Notes: a model not told the origin generated them from the letters alone. A stretch of 64,000 bases of DNA from Fagopyrum homotropicum (GCA_033239125.1 BSWB01000001.1:40583501-40647500); one strand, 5' to 3'. Shown: positions 48,203 through 58,145, numbered from the stretch's first letter. Program-made: numbers and translations.

Positions 48203-48926
48203 TCACAGAGAATCCTTCCACAAACGGAGGTAGTAACCGGCTAGGCCAAGGAAACTACGCACTTCCTTGACATTTGTCGGTGTCATCCACGTTGATACAA
48301 ACTCATCTTCGCCGGATCTACCTTTATCCCTTTGGCGGAGATAACATGACCCAGAAATGCTAAAGCTGGCATCCAGAACTCGCACTTGGAGAACTTGGCG
48401 TATAGTTCTCTATCCCATAAAACTCGCAACATTGTCCTCAGATGTCTTGCATGTTCCTCTCTGCTATGAGAGTGCACCGGGATATTGTCTATGAAGACCA
48501 CCACAAAATGATCCAGGAAGTTGATGAATATACCATTCATCAACTCTATAAAGACGGTGGTGCATTTGTGAGCCCGAATAGCATCACTACGAACTCATAG
48601 TTTCCATACCAAGTCCGAAATGCCGTCTTTTGCACATCTTGCTCTCTCACCCTCAACTGGTGATATCCCGAGTGCACTTCGATTCTTGAAAACACAGTCG
48701 CTCCCTGAAGTTGATCTAACAAGTCATCGATGTGGGGCAAAGGATACTTGTTCTTGATGGTCACCTTGTTCAGCTCTTTGTAGTCGATGCACAATCTCAA
48801 CGATCCGTCTTTCTTCCGCATAAAGAAGACAGGTGCTCCCCACGGGGATACGCTAGGGCGGATGAATCTCTTCTTAGCCAACTCCTCGAGTTGCTTCTTC
48901 TGCTCTAACAACTTGACAGGCGTCAT
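48203..48926 (-). pseudogene. gypsy reverse transcriptase with altered active site
   Basis: 48546-48926 carries SPWGAPVFFMRKKDGSLRLC, DYKELNKVTIKNKYPLPHID, DQLQGATVFSRIEVHSGYHQ and TAFRTWYGNYEF. Motif A has Glu (RIEV, residue 83) where this family has Asp (KIDL). 48283-48543 carries FVVVFIDNIPVHSHSREEH and LYAKFSKCEFW; the second Asp of the FIDD active site is Asn (codon 48484-48486). 48203-48385 carries the connection (VREVRSFLGLAGYY-like). Two of three catalytic carboxylates are changed, so the enzyme would be dead even with frames joined. Confidence 0.9.
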
Positions 48927-49334
48927 ACAGTATGGAGCCTACGTGATCAGTCTCGTCCCCAACTCCAACTCTATGTCGAAGTCCACGCTCCTTTGAGGCG
49001 GCAAACTGGATGGTTCAGCGAACATATCCATAAACTCGCGAACCACGGGAATATCCTCTAACGCTGGACTATCGTCCTCCTTCATGGCATAACACCAGAA
49101 GGCTTTGCACCTTGTGCAATCAACCTCGTTGCTCGGACTGTGCTAATAACTATACCCGTCGTTCCAAGGTCCCAACCTCAGAAAATCTCGATCTGGCCTA
49201 ACTCGGTAGACACCGTCACAATCCTACTACCTACATCTACACAACACGATGTCTATCCATCCAATCCATACCCAGAATGAATTCCTCACGCACTAGCAGA
49301 ATGACAAAGAAGTCCACAAGCAAATCACAAGTCC

Positions 49335-49565
49335 CTAATGAATAGGACAAACACATATCTCGCGGGTACCTCTGACCCTAATATCATCGGGTAACCCTAT
49401 AATAAAGGGTATCTCTTCTATCGTATCTAACACCAAATGCTCAACACATAAGACAAAAACCAATAAGTGCATAGCACTATCACAAAAATCTCTGACAAGT
49501 AAACCATTAATTTGAATTGTACCTGCAGTAGCTGGTGATGTCGGCACTTCAGCTCCAACGTTCAC
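49335..49565 (-). pseudogene. gypsy protease remnant
   Basis: The frame GTIQINGLLVRDFCDSAMHL resembles the retropepsin segment around DSGATHSF but the active-site triplet is degraded to DSA. It sits between gag and RT as expected. Confidence 0.55.
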
Positions 49566-50363
49566 AAGTGAATTTCTTAGGTATTCACGATACTATTCAC
49601 ACGTCTATTATCACGACTTTGTCTCGGTACAAGATCCCATAAAGGAAGATATCATATACTGGAATAACCCGTTCGTTTCTCTATCGAACCTCATCATTAT
49701 CATAAGCTCCACTCTTAATATTGGTATACTCTAATCTCTGCCACTTCCTTGGCTTATTAGACCGAACAACCCCTCCAATCAGGTTCACCTCATCTCAAAC
49801 CGTCATTCCCTTGAATGACAGATCGACTCCAATGATGTCTCTACATTTTCATACCAATACTCTCTAGTAATTGTAAATCTTCAACCATACATCTAGCGTT
49901 GGTGTTTCTGGCTTCTCTTGAGCCTTAACAATCTTATCCATCCTCTTTGGTGTAACTAACACCAAAATCACCTTTTAAAACACCTCAACAGATCTAGTGA
50001 TGCCGAAGGATATGGAACGCGTCTTTCTTTCTTCGCCACTTCTGTTACACGCTAGACGTCTTCTCAAGCTCGTTGCTTCATCGAGGTGCAACTTGAATCA
50101 TCCACTTGGGTACTCCACATTCTAAGTAGGGTAATTATCTTGTTCCTTAATACGATCCACACGTCTCCGACAACCTTGGAAATTACATTCTCAACGTCTT
50201 TAATAACTTGGTCTTCCGCCTCTAGCGACTTAGCAATGAGGACTTAACCCTGGACTCTCGCGATTGGAGGTCCAACAACTCATTCATGACTTATGAGTAC
50301 TGGAGATAGAGGTGGTCTACCTCTTCCCCGTCCTATAGAAAATTTTGCTCTAGTCTAAGCCAT
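49566..50363 (-). pseudogene. Degenerate gypsy gag
   Basis: The minus strand at 50361-50363 has ATG followed by GCT and a TAG (50355-50357), then TRAKFSIGRGRGRPPLSP, the basic, RGRP-rich start typical of chromovirus gag. The rest has no long frame. Gag should extend over 1 kb, so decay or deletion is strong. Confidence 0.55.
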
Positions 50364-50445
50364 CAGCGATAATATCATAGCTACGCAAAAGGATATATAA
50401 TGCCATATGTATAGATATATATAATACTTAATCCAGCATACATGC

Positions 50446-50837
50446 ACCACTCACGCATACGTCCAATATAGGAATGATAGCTAAGTAAGTCCTACGGACT
50501 TACCTCAACCTCAAGATAAATTCAACCACGATCAAACTCCGATCTGGAGGATACCACTGCCTAATAACAAGGCATAAAGAATATCAAATCTCCTATTAAT
50601 AAAAGGGGTCACACCTAGACCCAAGGGATCCATAAGGATCATAATCAACCTATACGCCTCACAACCAACTAAACCTCAAGATCTCAACATAACTCCCAAT
50701 TCCTCAAATCTAAAGGTAGCATCTAATCAACATTTCTCAATCTCAATTCTAATCCTAATTTAATTAATTAACCTTTAATTAATTAAATTTTCCAGAATAA
50801 CGTTTTGCCCGCAAGCAATTTCTAAACCCACATGTCA
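50446..50837 (-). mobile_element. 5' LTR of gypsy element, inner piece
   Basis: Matches 44810-45215 of the 3' LTR (CACCACTCA, TCCAATATAGGAATGATA, then the AAGTAAGTCCTACGGACTTA dyad). The first ~700 bp and the primer site are absent. At about 50838 similarity stops where the MULE begins. The ~80 bp between the gag ATG and 50446 match neither LTR nor primer site. Confidence 0.8.
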
Positions 50838-50886
50838 TCAGATTTCTTCAAGATGTTAATCGGCAGCCTTCCGGAGGCCAGTGGAG

Positions 50887-50929
50887 GCGCCTTGCGAGTG
50901 CGCCAGGGCCTCGCGCACTTGCAAGGCGC
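50887..50929. repeat. GC-rich hairpin, left MULE end
   Basis: Arm GCGCCTTGCGAGTGCGC (50887-50903) pairs with GCGCACTTGCAAGGCGC (50913-50929): 16 of 17 pairs, 9-base loop. A second dyad GGCCTCGCG/CGCGAGGCC lies at 50974-50982 and 50994-51002. Confidence 0.9.
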
Positions 50930-51031
50930 ATGCACGCAGGGAAGGCACGCAGGCGCCTTCCGACTGCGCGCAAGGCCTCGCGTAGGCCCAATGCGCGAGG
51001 CCCATGGTCGGATACCCAACCCGCCTCCGCC

Positions 51032-51038
51032 TATATAA
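51032..51038 (+). promoter_or_regulatory. TATA box of PMD gene
   Basis: TATATAA is bracketed by GC-rich CCGCCTCCGCC on the left and GGAGGCGCGGAGG on the right, which are partly complementary. It lies about 150 bp before a short ATG frame at 51197 and about 200 bp inside the left end of the element. Confidence 0.65.
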
Positions 51039-51305
51039 GGAGGCGCGGAGGCCAGCCCTTCCTTGCCCTTGTTTTCTTCGTAGCCGTCGCGCGTCCTTTG
51101 CCCTCGAGTTTCGCAGCCGTCGCGCACTTCCCTTGTCCTCGAGTTTTTTTTTCTCTTCTTTTTATCCATTTCTTCTTTTCTTCGATACGCCCAACAATGG
51201 AGGGAGATTCAGATATCGAGAGTTGTAGGAGTAGACCACTTTGAATCGATTCGAGGTTAGTTAATATTGTTTTTTTTATCGTTTATTTATTTTTTGTATT
51301 ATACT

Positions 51306-51520
51306 TGAAACTAATTAGTTTAGTTAGGTTCGGCTAGTTAGGAATAATTGAAATTGGATTATTTTCGATAGTGAGTAGTAGTAAAACTTGTTAGTTTAGT
51401 TAGGTTCGGCTTGTTAGGAATAATTGAAATTGGATTATTTTCGATAGTGAGTAGTATTGAAACTAGTTAGTTTAGTTAGGTTCGGCTAGTTAGGAATAAC
51501 TGTAATTGAATTATTATCGA
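51306..51520. repeat. 76-bp tandem repeat in PMD leader/intron
   Basis: Almost three copies of a unit starting TTAGTTTAGTTAGGTTCGGC begin at 51315, 51391 and 51467, so the period is 76 bp. Confidence 0.85.
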
Positions 51521-51538
51521 TTTTATGATAGTTAATGT

Positions 51539-51600
51539 AATATATATATATATCTATATATATATATATATTGTATATGATTATAATAATAGCACAATTT

Positions 51601-51632
<32 letters not shown>

Positions 51633-51660
51633 CATTTATAATATATATGTATATTATAAT
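51539..51660. repeat. AT-dinucleotide microsatellites
   Basis: Two long (TA)n tracts separated by about 40 bp lie just upstream of the PMD coding exon. Confidence 0.9.
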
Positions 51661-51698
51661 AGAAAAATAAAAATTTGAGTTAAAAAAATATTCAGCGT

Positions 51699-53524
51699 GT
51701 GATGAGGAACGTTAGAGATCGGAAGAGGGCGACGAGATTAGTCACAACTTTTGCTCGTCGAGAGGCTGTAGCTCGACGAGGTAGACTTGCCTCAGCAGCT
51801 GTAGAGGCATCCGTTCAGGCACCTGTAGATGCATATGTAGAGGCATCAGTTCAGGCACCTGTGGATGCACCTATAGATGCAGAGATTCATGCACCCACAT
51901 TGGCTTCTGGCGAGGAGGATGTCGTACCTATTTCACTTACTGTTGATTACGACACGGAGGAGTCTGCACACATATGTCTTATTTAGATGATATACTGGAG
52001 GATGAGCACGAGGAGATACCAATTGAGGTAGAGAAGTAGCAGCAGAACATACCACATCAAGACATACCACAACAGGACATACCACAGCAGGAGCATGTAC
52101 CTTTTGAGAGGGAGCAGGACGACTTACCTGAGCATGTACTTGATGAGGAGCATATAGAGGAGGATGTACCTCCTCCTTTATTGACATGCTATGTTGACCA
52201 CAGAGCTAGCATTTTATGGGCCGATATGGATTCCCCCGTGATTAGAGTTGTTCGGAGGCTCGACGCATTTAGTAGATTACGTGAGTGGCGACGAGATGTA
52301 GATGACGCATTTTCATGGTTTGGCTTAGCTAGACACAGCGGACTGACGGATTTGGAGGACGTACAGTTTGGCGGCCTCGATCATTGTCTGATTACGGCGT
52401 TTGTCGAGATGTGGCACCCAGAGACAAACACATTTCCCATGCCATGGGGGAAGATGGGAATAGCGCTGCACGATGTTCATATCATTATGAGACTACCAAT
52501 TGATGGAGATGCATTATTTACTTCCGTCGATGATAGTGTCCGACATGAATGGCTGGTTCATCGTCTTGGGTTATCACGAGCAGAGGCTAGACGTCAGACT
52601 TCACAGCTATTCTGCGATACTATTAGGCGTAGAGCCGCTGAGATGTTGGACCTTCCAGAGCCTCCACATGACACTATTGCGAGGATGGCTTATTGATCTA
52701 GTACGAGATCATTTGAGGAAAGAGGCGTATGCTTGGGGCACCGGGACCCTTTCTTATCTTTACAGATGTTTGGGGGACGCCACTAGGAAGAAGGTGACGA
52801 CAATGGTAGGATGTACTGCACTGTTATAGGTGTGTTGTTATAAATATTTTTCTTTATATAAAGTCACTTTATTGATAAGATTGAAATTAATAAAAGAATT
52901 TGTACAGTTTTGGATTTACGCACATTTCCCGTCATTGGGATGTGCCACTGTGGAGGATCCGGATATGCTTGGTAATGGACGGTGGTGTTCGAGACTTTTT
53001 TGTCCTGAAGACTCCGTCTATTACCGTAGAGAGGCTACACTCATTACAAGCTCAGTTGGACCAGATGAGGGGTGGAGGATGTGTGTTTTACCCCGTATGA
53101 TGAGCGTGTGCTTGATTTTGGCGTAGAGTTTGGTGTTTCTCGGTATCGGGGTATCATACGGATATCCGACATAGAGGAGGCGTATATGCCGGACCGGTTA
53201 TTGCGACAGTTTAGATACGTACAGACCGTGCCTCTACCCCGGATTCCTCCCCTTCATGAGATTCGTCCGGCGAACGGACGTGGATCTAGGCTTTCATATC
53301 CCCTCACATACGATCGTTGGGCATCCCGCCATCTGGAGGAGACCAGAGTTTCACTAGTTGGATTGATACCAGCTACCTCTCCTTGGCTCGTCAATGATGC
53401 GTACATGTCTTGATATACGGTCCATTGCCATCCGTACCCCCGGGGTTTTCCATTTCATCCAGAAAAGATGCAATCTTATCTTGCTCATCCGGACTTAACA
53501 TATTTGAGTCCATTCTTTATCTAA
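51699..53524 (+). pseudogene. Plant mobile domain (PMD) gene in the MULE
   Basis: The first exon segment (51699-51986) is basic (RKRATRLVTTFARREAVARR) and has EASVQAPVDA repeats. After a frameshift near 51970 an acidic QDIPQ-rich linker follows, with TAG at 52037-52039. The PMD core (52181-52696) shows VVRRLDAFSRL, HSGLTDLEDVQFGGLDHCLI, FVEMWHPETNTFPMPWGKMG and the block HDVHIIMRLPIDGDALF. After a shift near 52690 come AYAWGTGTLSYLYRCLGDAT and TMVGCTALL. Then a 78-bp intron, FWIYAHFPSLG, further shifts, and CFTPYDERV...FRYVQTVPLPRIPP. TGA at 53411 replaces an expected Trp. Related MAIN-like proteins are nuclear, and transposon-borne PMDs are known, but the molecular function is unclear. Broken here. 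Confidence 0.83.
52830..52907 (+). other. Intron of the PMD gene
   Basis: GT at 52830 and AG at 52906-52907 (TTGTACAG), length 78 bp (a multiple of three). It joins TMVGCTALL to FWIYAHFPSLG, as in PMD proteins where Gln and an aromatic segment follow. The last exon codon is TAG (52827-52829), probably from CAG. Confidence 0.75.
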
Positions 53525-55943
53525 ACCTGTTCAGCGTCGCTTGACTCGGGTTCGAACGACCATCATCATCATCATCACCAATATCACCATCCGAAAAAAC
53601 AATCGGAATCCAGTGAACTTGCTTCCAATATGGGTGTATCTGAGACAAATAGATAGGTCTACGAGCCCGGATTGCTAGTCTAAAGTCATGCACACACGGC
53701 ACTCCATAAACCTCTCTCCAATAACTATCCCGACATCCTTCATCATCTCTTGTATGTCGAGCCTTGGTGTAATTATTCCACAAGAGCGTGAAACACTCAT
53801 TTGTTACGTAGTCATGGAGCAAGTCAAATATCGGTATACGCACCTACAAAAAAAGGTTTATTACACACCAATTAAATATTTAACAATGTTTTCGTCAATT
53901 TAAAATTTGGTATACCAACCTCTCGTGGAATCCTCTCCCGTGATATCTCTAGAGAAGCTTGTAACTTCTGGACTTGGTCCGTGACCATCAAATGTATGCT
54001 ATCACAAACCAGCTGAAATTCTCCAACACTAGAATCTAGTGTTTGCTTCAACAACTTGTGCGCGGACTCACACCTAAGAAGAAAATTTTATTACAATAAA
54101 CGAAGAAATGTTTAACAATGTAGTGAATGTTTAAATAACTTACGCATTTGTCGTTCGTGTGCCGAAATGATGATGTAGGTCAGTCCATGCTCGAACGATT
54201 GCCTCCTTGTACGGGTCAAGCCAAGTCATCTCGAGATAGGTCATTAACCTCGGAGATGATTGCCAATAGTCTCTCATTTCCAGCAAACGGCATTGGTAGC
54301 TTCTAGGGGATCTTGACTCGAACAAGGCATGACAATGGGATATGAAGAGTGCTTCCGCTTCCTTATTGCGCAAAACAAGGGCCGCTCTGTTAACTATATT
54401 GCACTTTATGTGAAACGTGCACAATATATGCTTCACATCGGGAAATACTACACCCAAGGCGCTTATAAGACCAAGCTCACGATCAGTGGCAATCACCTCC
54501 GGCGTCTTTCCGTACAACAAATAACGGACCCTCCTCAAAGCCCACTCGTAGTGATCTCTATTCTCCTGTGCCATGAACACAAAAGCAATTGCGAATGTCT
54601 TCTTGGTGCTAGTGATGCCTACGATCTCCAACAATGACATATTGTACCTAAAATTAATACGAAACAACGATTGAGTTACAATTTCTAAGGAAAAGATGAC
54701 TGAGTGTATGAAATAAAGTAAAAATGTGTCTTGAATTGAAACTTACTTGTTGGCCTTATATGTCGAGTCCATCACAATAACATAGGGAAACACGCTGAGC
54801 AAATGCCTCGAGTCGGGATGTGATATAAAGAAATCAATTACTTCATCGGAATCTTGACTTCTCCGACTGTTTATAAAGTATCCACGTTCCGTCAACGTGT
54901 GAAGTGCTTGTTGTAATGAACCTCTTCCTTCGGCTTGTTCCATTCTAATCTTCAAACCGGTGTTGTAAACTTGACGGATGGAGGTGACATTGTCGGGATC
55001 CTCTAATTGCACGGATTTTAATATATGTCTCGGTTTTAAGCCATAATTCAATTTACGCTCCACCTTTCGGCTCTGGTTCGGAGTCATACGTCCAACATAT
55101 GCATGACCTCTTAACACCGAAGGAATTATATGGTTGTGGATTCCACATACAACCCTCACCGTCCACTTTTCTTCTTCAATTTGGGTTCCTACAATCTCAA
55201 ACAAACACATACACTTCTTCGAGTTTTTTTCCGGCTAGAACTTGTAACATGATCGGGATCTACGTCTTTTTCTTTTCTAGGTGCTCCGTGTCTATCACAA
55301 CCCGATTGTAGAATACGAAAACCCCTTCTATCCAACCATGATTTTTTAATGACCAATATCATATTCCTAGCGTTGGGCACATACCGAGCCCACCCCAATA
55401 AGTTCTCTCTATCCGCAAAATATCCATGAAGCTCAAATTTTGACGAATAGTTGGTACCGAGAGCACGAAAATAATCCATAAGATCCTAAATAAAAATAAC
55501 ATAGAGTATTATTTTAAAAATACACATCATTTTATTCTTAAATATCTAAACTACAATTCCGATTCTCTATTCTAACATTGCTAATTCTACAATTTCGATT
55601 CTCTATTCTAACATTGCAAATTCTATAATTTCGGTTCTCTATTCTAACATTGCAAATTCTATAATTTCGATTCTCTATTGTAACATTGCTAATTCTACAA
55701 TTCCGATTCTCTATTCTAACCTTGATAATTCTACAATTCCGACTAAATAAAACGGCATAAAAGTAAAGTATAAAAATGAGTTTGTACACTTACTTCAACT
55801 TGTGCGAGAATTTCTTCCGGTTCACTATATTTTTCAATATAGAACGGCATCATACAACTTTCACCATCGGATTCTACATCAACTTCTTCAGAATTTGACG
55901 ACATTTTAACGACTTTTTTTGTTAACGTTGTTGAGGTTTGCAT
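53517..55943 (-). pseudogene. MULE transposase gene, five exons, one frameshift
   Basis: Exons (minus) are 55794-55943, 54747-55485, 54144-54647, 53920-54073 and 53517-53843. Introns have GT/AG ends, including three GTAAGT donors. Phases agree across all junctions, and the total from the second Met (55904) is 1,835 bp, one short of 612 codons. The missing base is in an A7 run at 55226-55232, where the frame changes before KKCMCLFEIVG. Domains: FAR1/WRKY-GCM1-type N-terminus with CGIHNH; MULE transposase with VIVMDSTYKANKY (Asp 1), VIATDRELGLISA (Asp 2) and HILCTFHIKC; C-terminal zinc-like YGVPCVHDF and IHPYWKQ. It would cut and paste the element. Nearly intact; the shift could be a sequencing error. 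Confidence 0.88.
55549..55743. repeat. 36-bp minisatellite in transposase intron 1
   Basis: Five to six units such as AATTCTACAATTTCGATTCT plus CTATTCTAACATTGCT in tandem. The period is 36 bp (12 codons) and the minus strand stays open through the whole array (NCRISNVRIENR repeats). It lies wholly within intron 1 (55486-55793). Confidence 0.88.
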
Positions 55944-55968
55944 GAAGGTGAATGAGTCTCACATGTTA

Positions 55969-55975
55969 TTATATA
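55969..55975 (-). promoter_or_regulatory. TATA box of the transposase gene
   Basis: The minus strand reads CCTATATAATAACA. It lies only about 25 bp from the first ATG (55943), so transcription may start at or after it, favouring the second in-frame Met at 55904 (MSSNSEEVDVES) as the start. Confidence 0.6.
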
Positions 55976-56055
55976 GGCTCGAAAAATCCACAACGGCTAT
56001 ATCCCCCAACGACAATATTCCCCAACGGTCATTTTTTTTAAAAGTGTAACGGGCA

Positions 56056-56136
56056 GAGGGACGCGGAGGCGGAGTGCGCCTCCGCGTCCCTCTTAGCGCG
56101 GGCGGACTCCGCCTCTATGAAGGCGCGAGTCCGCCC
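56056..56136. repeat. Two GC-rich hairpins, right MULE end
   Basis: First stem: GAGGGACGCGGAGGCG (56056-56071) with CGCCTCCGCGTCCCTC (56077-56092), 16 of 16 pairs, 5-base loop. Second stem: GGGCGGACTC-CGCCT (56100-56114) with AGGCG-C-GAGTCCGCCC (56121-56136), 15 pairs, one bulge, 6-base loop. GGAGGCG motifs are also present at the left end. Confidence 0.92.
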
Positions 56137-56144
56137 GAACAGTA

Positions 56145-57029
56145 AGTCTGAACAAAAAACCATAAACACTAGAATAATATAACGACCATAATTATATTTC
56201 CAATAATCCATTTTGACAAGTCTAAGTTCAATTTAGGCCAAATCCCGTTATGAAAAACGAATAAATTCATAACATATTCGTTACTAACCCGATTGACGAT
56301 CTGAAAGAAGATTCAGAATCACGATGACGCAGGCTACGCATGGACAACATAAAATTCACCAAAATCTAAGCCACGGAACCGTCCTGGTGACATATATGCT
56401 CGATCTGATCGTCATATGCTCGGACTGCAGAAACTCGGTACCGATATGAAGAGAATGAAGAGAGGAATCCAAAAACTCAACAGAATTGAAAGGAAATAAT
56501 TTAATAAACGATTTTCCGCTATTTATAGCGAAGACGATAATTATCCTTTGGCGAAGTCGATAATTATGCTTTAACCGATCCAAAGGCGGGTTGAACCCCC
56601 TTCTCCAAAATTCTCAAAATTGGAATAATAAATCTGGAATAGTGTAGGGATAATTATTCAACAACTGCCTCGAAAAACGTGTTTCCTAAACCGTCTTTCT
56701 TAGCCGTTAAGAAACGAAATAGCGACTCTTTTGACCGTTTTGCCTTTCCATATTATTTCATATCTAGGACATGTCCGATGTCCTGATCATTTTTCTCAAC
56801 TGCATTTTTATTAATTGGTGCTCCCAAATATTCCAAATAACACCGGAGGTTAAAAATAATTACCCGGGGGAAAAAGTTAAAAATTCCTCATAAGCCCAAG
56901 ATTACGCCAGAAACATAACGGTGGAAATCATACTCATCACTTACACAATCTTCGCGAGTTATGAGTCAATTACTATGAATGATTAAGTTAATCAACATTA
57001 ATTAGAATTCGGAAATCCTATCTATTACA
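56145..57029 (-). mobile_element. 5' LTR of gypsy element, outer piece
   Basis: Resumes the match to the 3' LTR from about 45215 (ATAATATAACGACCATAAT) and runs to CTATTACA at 57029, followed by the CAAAA duplication. Scattered differences to the 3' LTR show an old insertion. Confidence 0.85.
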
Positions 57030-57034
57030 CAAAA

Positions 57035-57527
57035 TACCCCTTTGTCCATCTTACTACCCATGAGAACTAATGAACATAACTTGAAATGAATTTGTACATC
57101 ATAAATCCTTTGAAAATTTTGAAGAATGAGGGAGAGAAATTTGGGAAGCCGGTAATAAAGAGTAGAGAAAGTTTGAGGGTGACTTTTCTAGTTGGCATCT
57201 ATGTGCAATTGATGTAGACCAAGGGAAAGAGATTTTTTCCATTGTTGTGGAACTTAAGAGAATCATAATCGAAATCACAATGATAGTAGTTAGCATGTAA
57301 AACGGAGAGAAAGGAGAGGTAAAGGGTCATGGACAAAGGCATGTGAACAACAAACATAAATGAAACATTAGAGATCGAGAGATCCAAGGGAAGGGCGGCG
57401 TAAACAGAAGTGATGGGAAACGAATTAAGCGGATGGAAAACGAACGATGTCATTTTTAGGGGATAAAAAATGTCCATAATTATAGGGATATAAATGAGAG
57501 TAAAAATGTGATTTCTTAGAGTATTAT
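57035..57527. other. Unassigned flank, no domain seen
   Basis: About 490 bp between the gypsy duplication and the next copia LTR. A minus-strand open stretch of 123 codons (57199-57570) has no recognisable motif and overlaps the LTR, so I do not call a gene. Confidence 0.4.
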
Positions 57528-57830
57528 TGTTGATATGTCTTGAGTTGGGCTTGTCATCTGTTTGGGCCAATATTATTTGGTCTAGTCTTATACTTGGCGA
57601 TCAAATATAACTAGAGTTTCATTACTCTATATATTGTAGCGTTTTCCCTTTTCTTTCATTTAATATGGTTACAATTTGGTTATGCTCTGTTTATTTGTAA
57701 TTTGAAACTGCTCAACAAATCTTTCTGAAACTGGACATAACCATTATTGGGTGTACCACAATAAATCTATGTGTGTGTGTTGTTTTCCTCGTATGTTGAG
57801 TTGTGTTATTTCTCATAACTCAGTACAACA
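57528..57830 (+). mobile_element. copia 5' LTR (303 bp)
   Basis: TGTTGATATGTCTTGAG start and AGTACAACA end; a TATATATTGTAG promoter-like run is near 57630. It is placed by the primer site three bases downstream. Confidence 0.8.
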
Positions 57831-57833
57831 AAA

Positions 57834-57844
57834 TGGTATCAGAG
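57834..57844 (+). other. Primer-binding site (tRNA-Met type)
   Basis: TGGTATCAGAG lies three bases after the LTR end. Confidence 0.88.
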
Positions 57845-58145
57845 TTTTGTGTTCTTTGATTTTCTGTATTCTGGGAGAAAGATGTCTTCTTTCAACACAA
57901 AAAATGACAAGTTCATAGAGAGGAACTATTTCAGTCTATGGTAGATCAAGATGCAACCGTTGTTGAAATAACAAGGCTTTTGGGGATCACTGTCAAGGAA
58001 GGAATCCGATAAGGAAAAGGGTGATGCGGCAGAGATGGTCACTCAGAAGGATAAGGCACAATCGGCCATCATGTTGTGTCTTGTAGATGATGCCTTATGC
58101 AAGGTTTCAGATCAAGACACTGTAGTCAAATTGTGGTTGGAGTTA

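Larger units (their letters stand above)
50838..56144. mobile_element. Mutator-like element with transposase and PMD genes
   Basis: LTR sequence is interrupted at about 50838 and resumes near 56145 (ACCATAAACACTAGAATAAT). Inside are two convergent genes: a plant-mobile-domain gene on + and a MULE transposase on -. Both ends are GC-rich with long hairpins while the rest is AT-rich. No long terminal inverted repeat or 9-bp duplication could be recognised, so the edges are uncertain by about 15 bp. The plan is like MuDR (two convergent genes starting near each end). Either a non-TIR MULE or one with eroded ends. Confidence 0.82.
42323..57029 (-). mobile_element. Ty3/gypsy chromovirus with two nested insertions
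   Basis: The outer LTR edges at 42323 and 57029 are flanked by identical CAAAA. Without solo LTR B and the MULE it would be about 7.6 kb. On the minus strand the coding order is gag start, protease, RT, RNase H, H2C2 zinc, integrase and chromodomain trace, the Ty3/gypsy chromovirus order; LTR type suggests Tekay/Del-like. The 5' LTR lacks its inner ~700 bp and no primer site remains. Polyprotein frames are broken. Its LTR start and tract region resemble the 7-kb array unit, so it is a relative of the source of that non-autonomous family. Confidence 0.88.

Noticed and set aside
50370..50400. Minus-strand TGATATTATCGCT as a decayed tRNA-Met primer site
   Set aside because: About eight of twelve bases match and no LTR end lies next to it.
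50832..51244. Open frames of 68-115 codons on both strands at the left MULE end
   Set aside because: GC-rich hairpin DNA lowers stop frequency; frames overlap each other and match no family.
55538..55789. 83-codon minus frame NCRISNVRIENR as a separate gene
   Set aside because: It is the minisatellite within transposase intron 1, flanked by good splice sites.
57199..57570. 123-codon minus-strand frame as a host gene
   Set aside because: No recognisable domain; it overlaps the start of the copia LTR.
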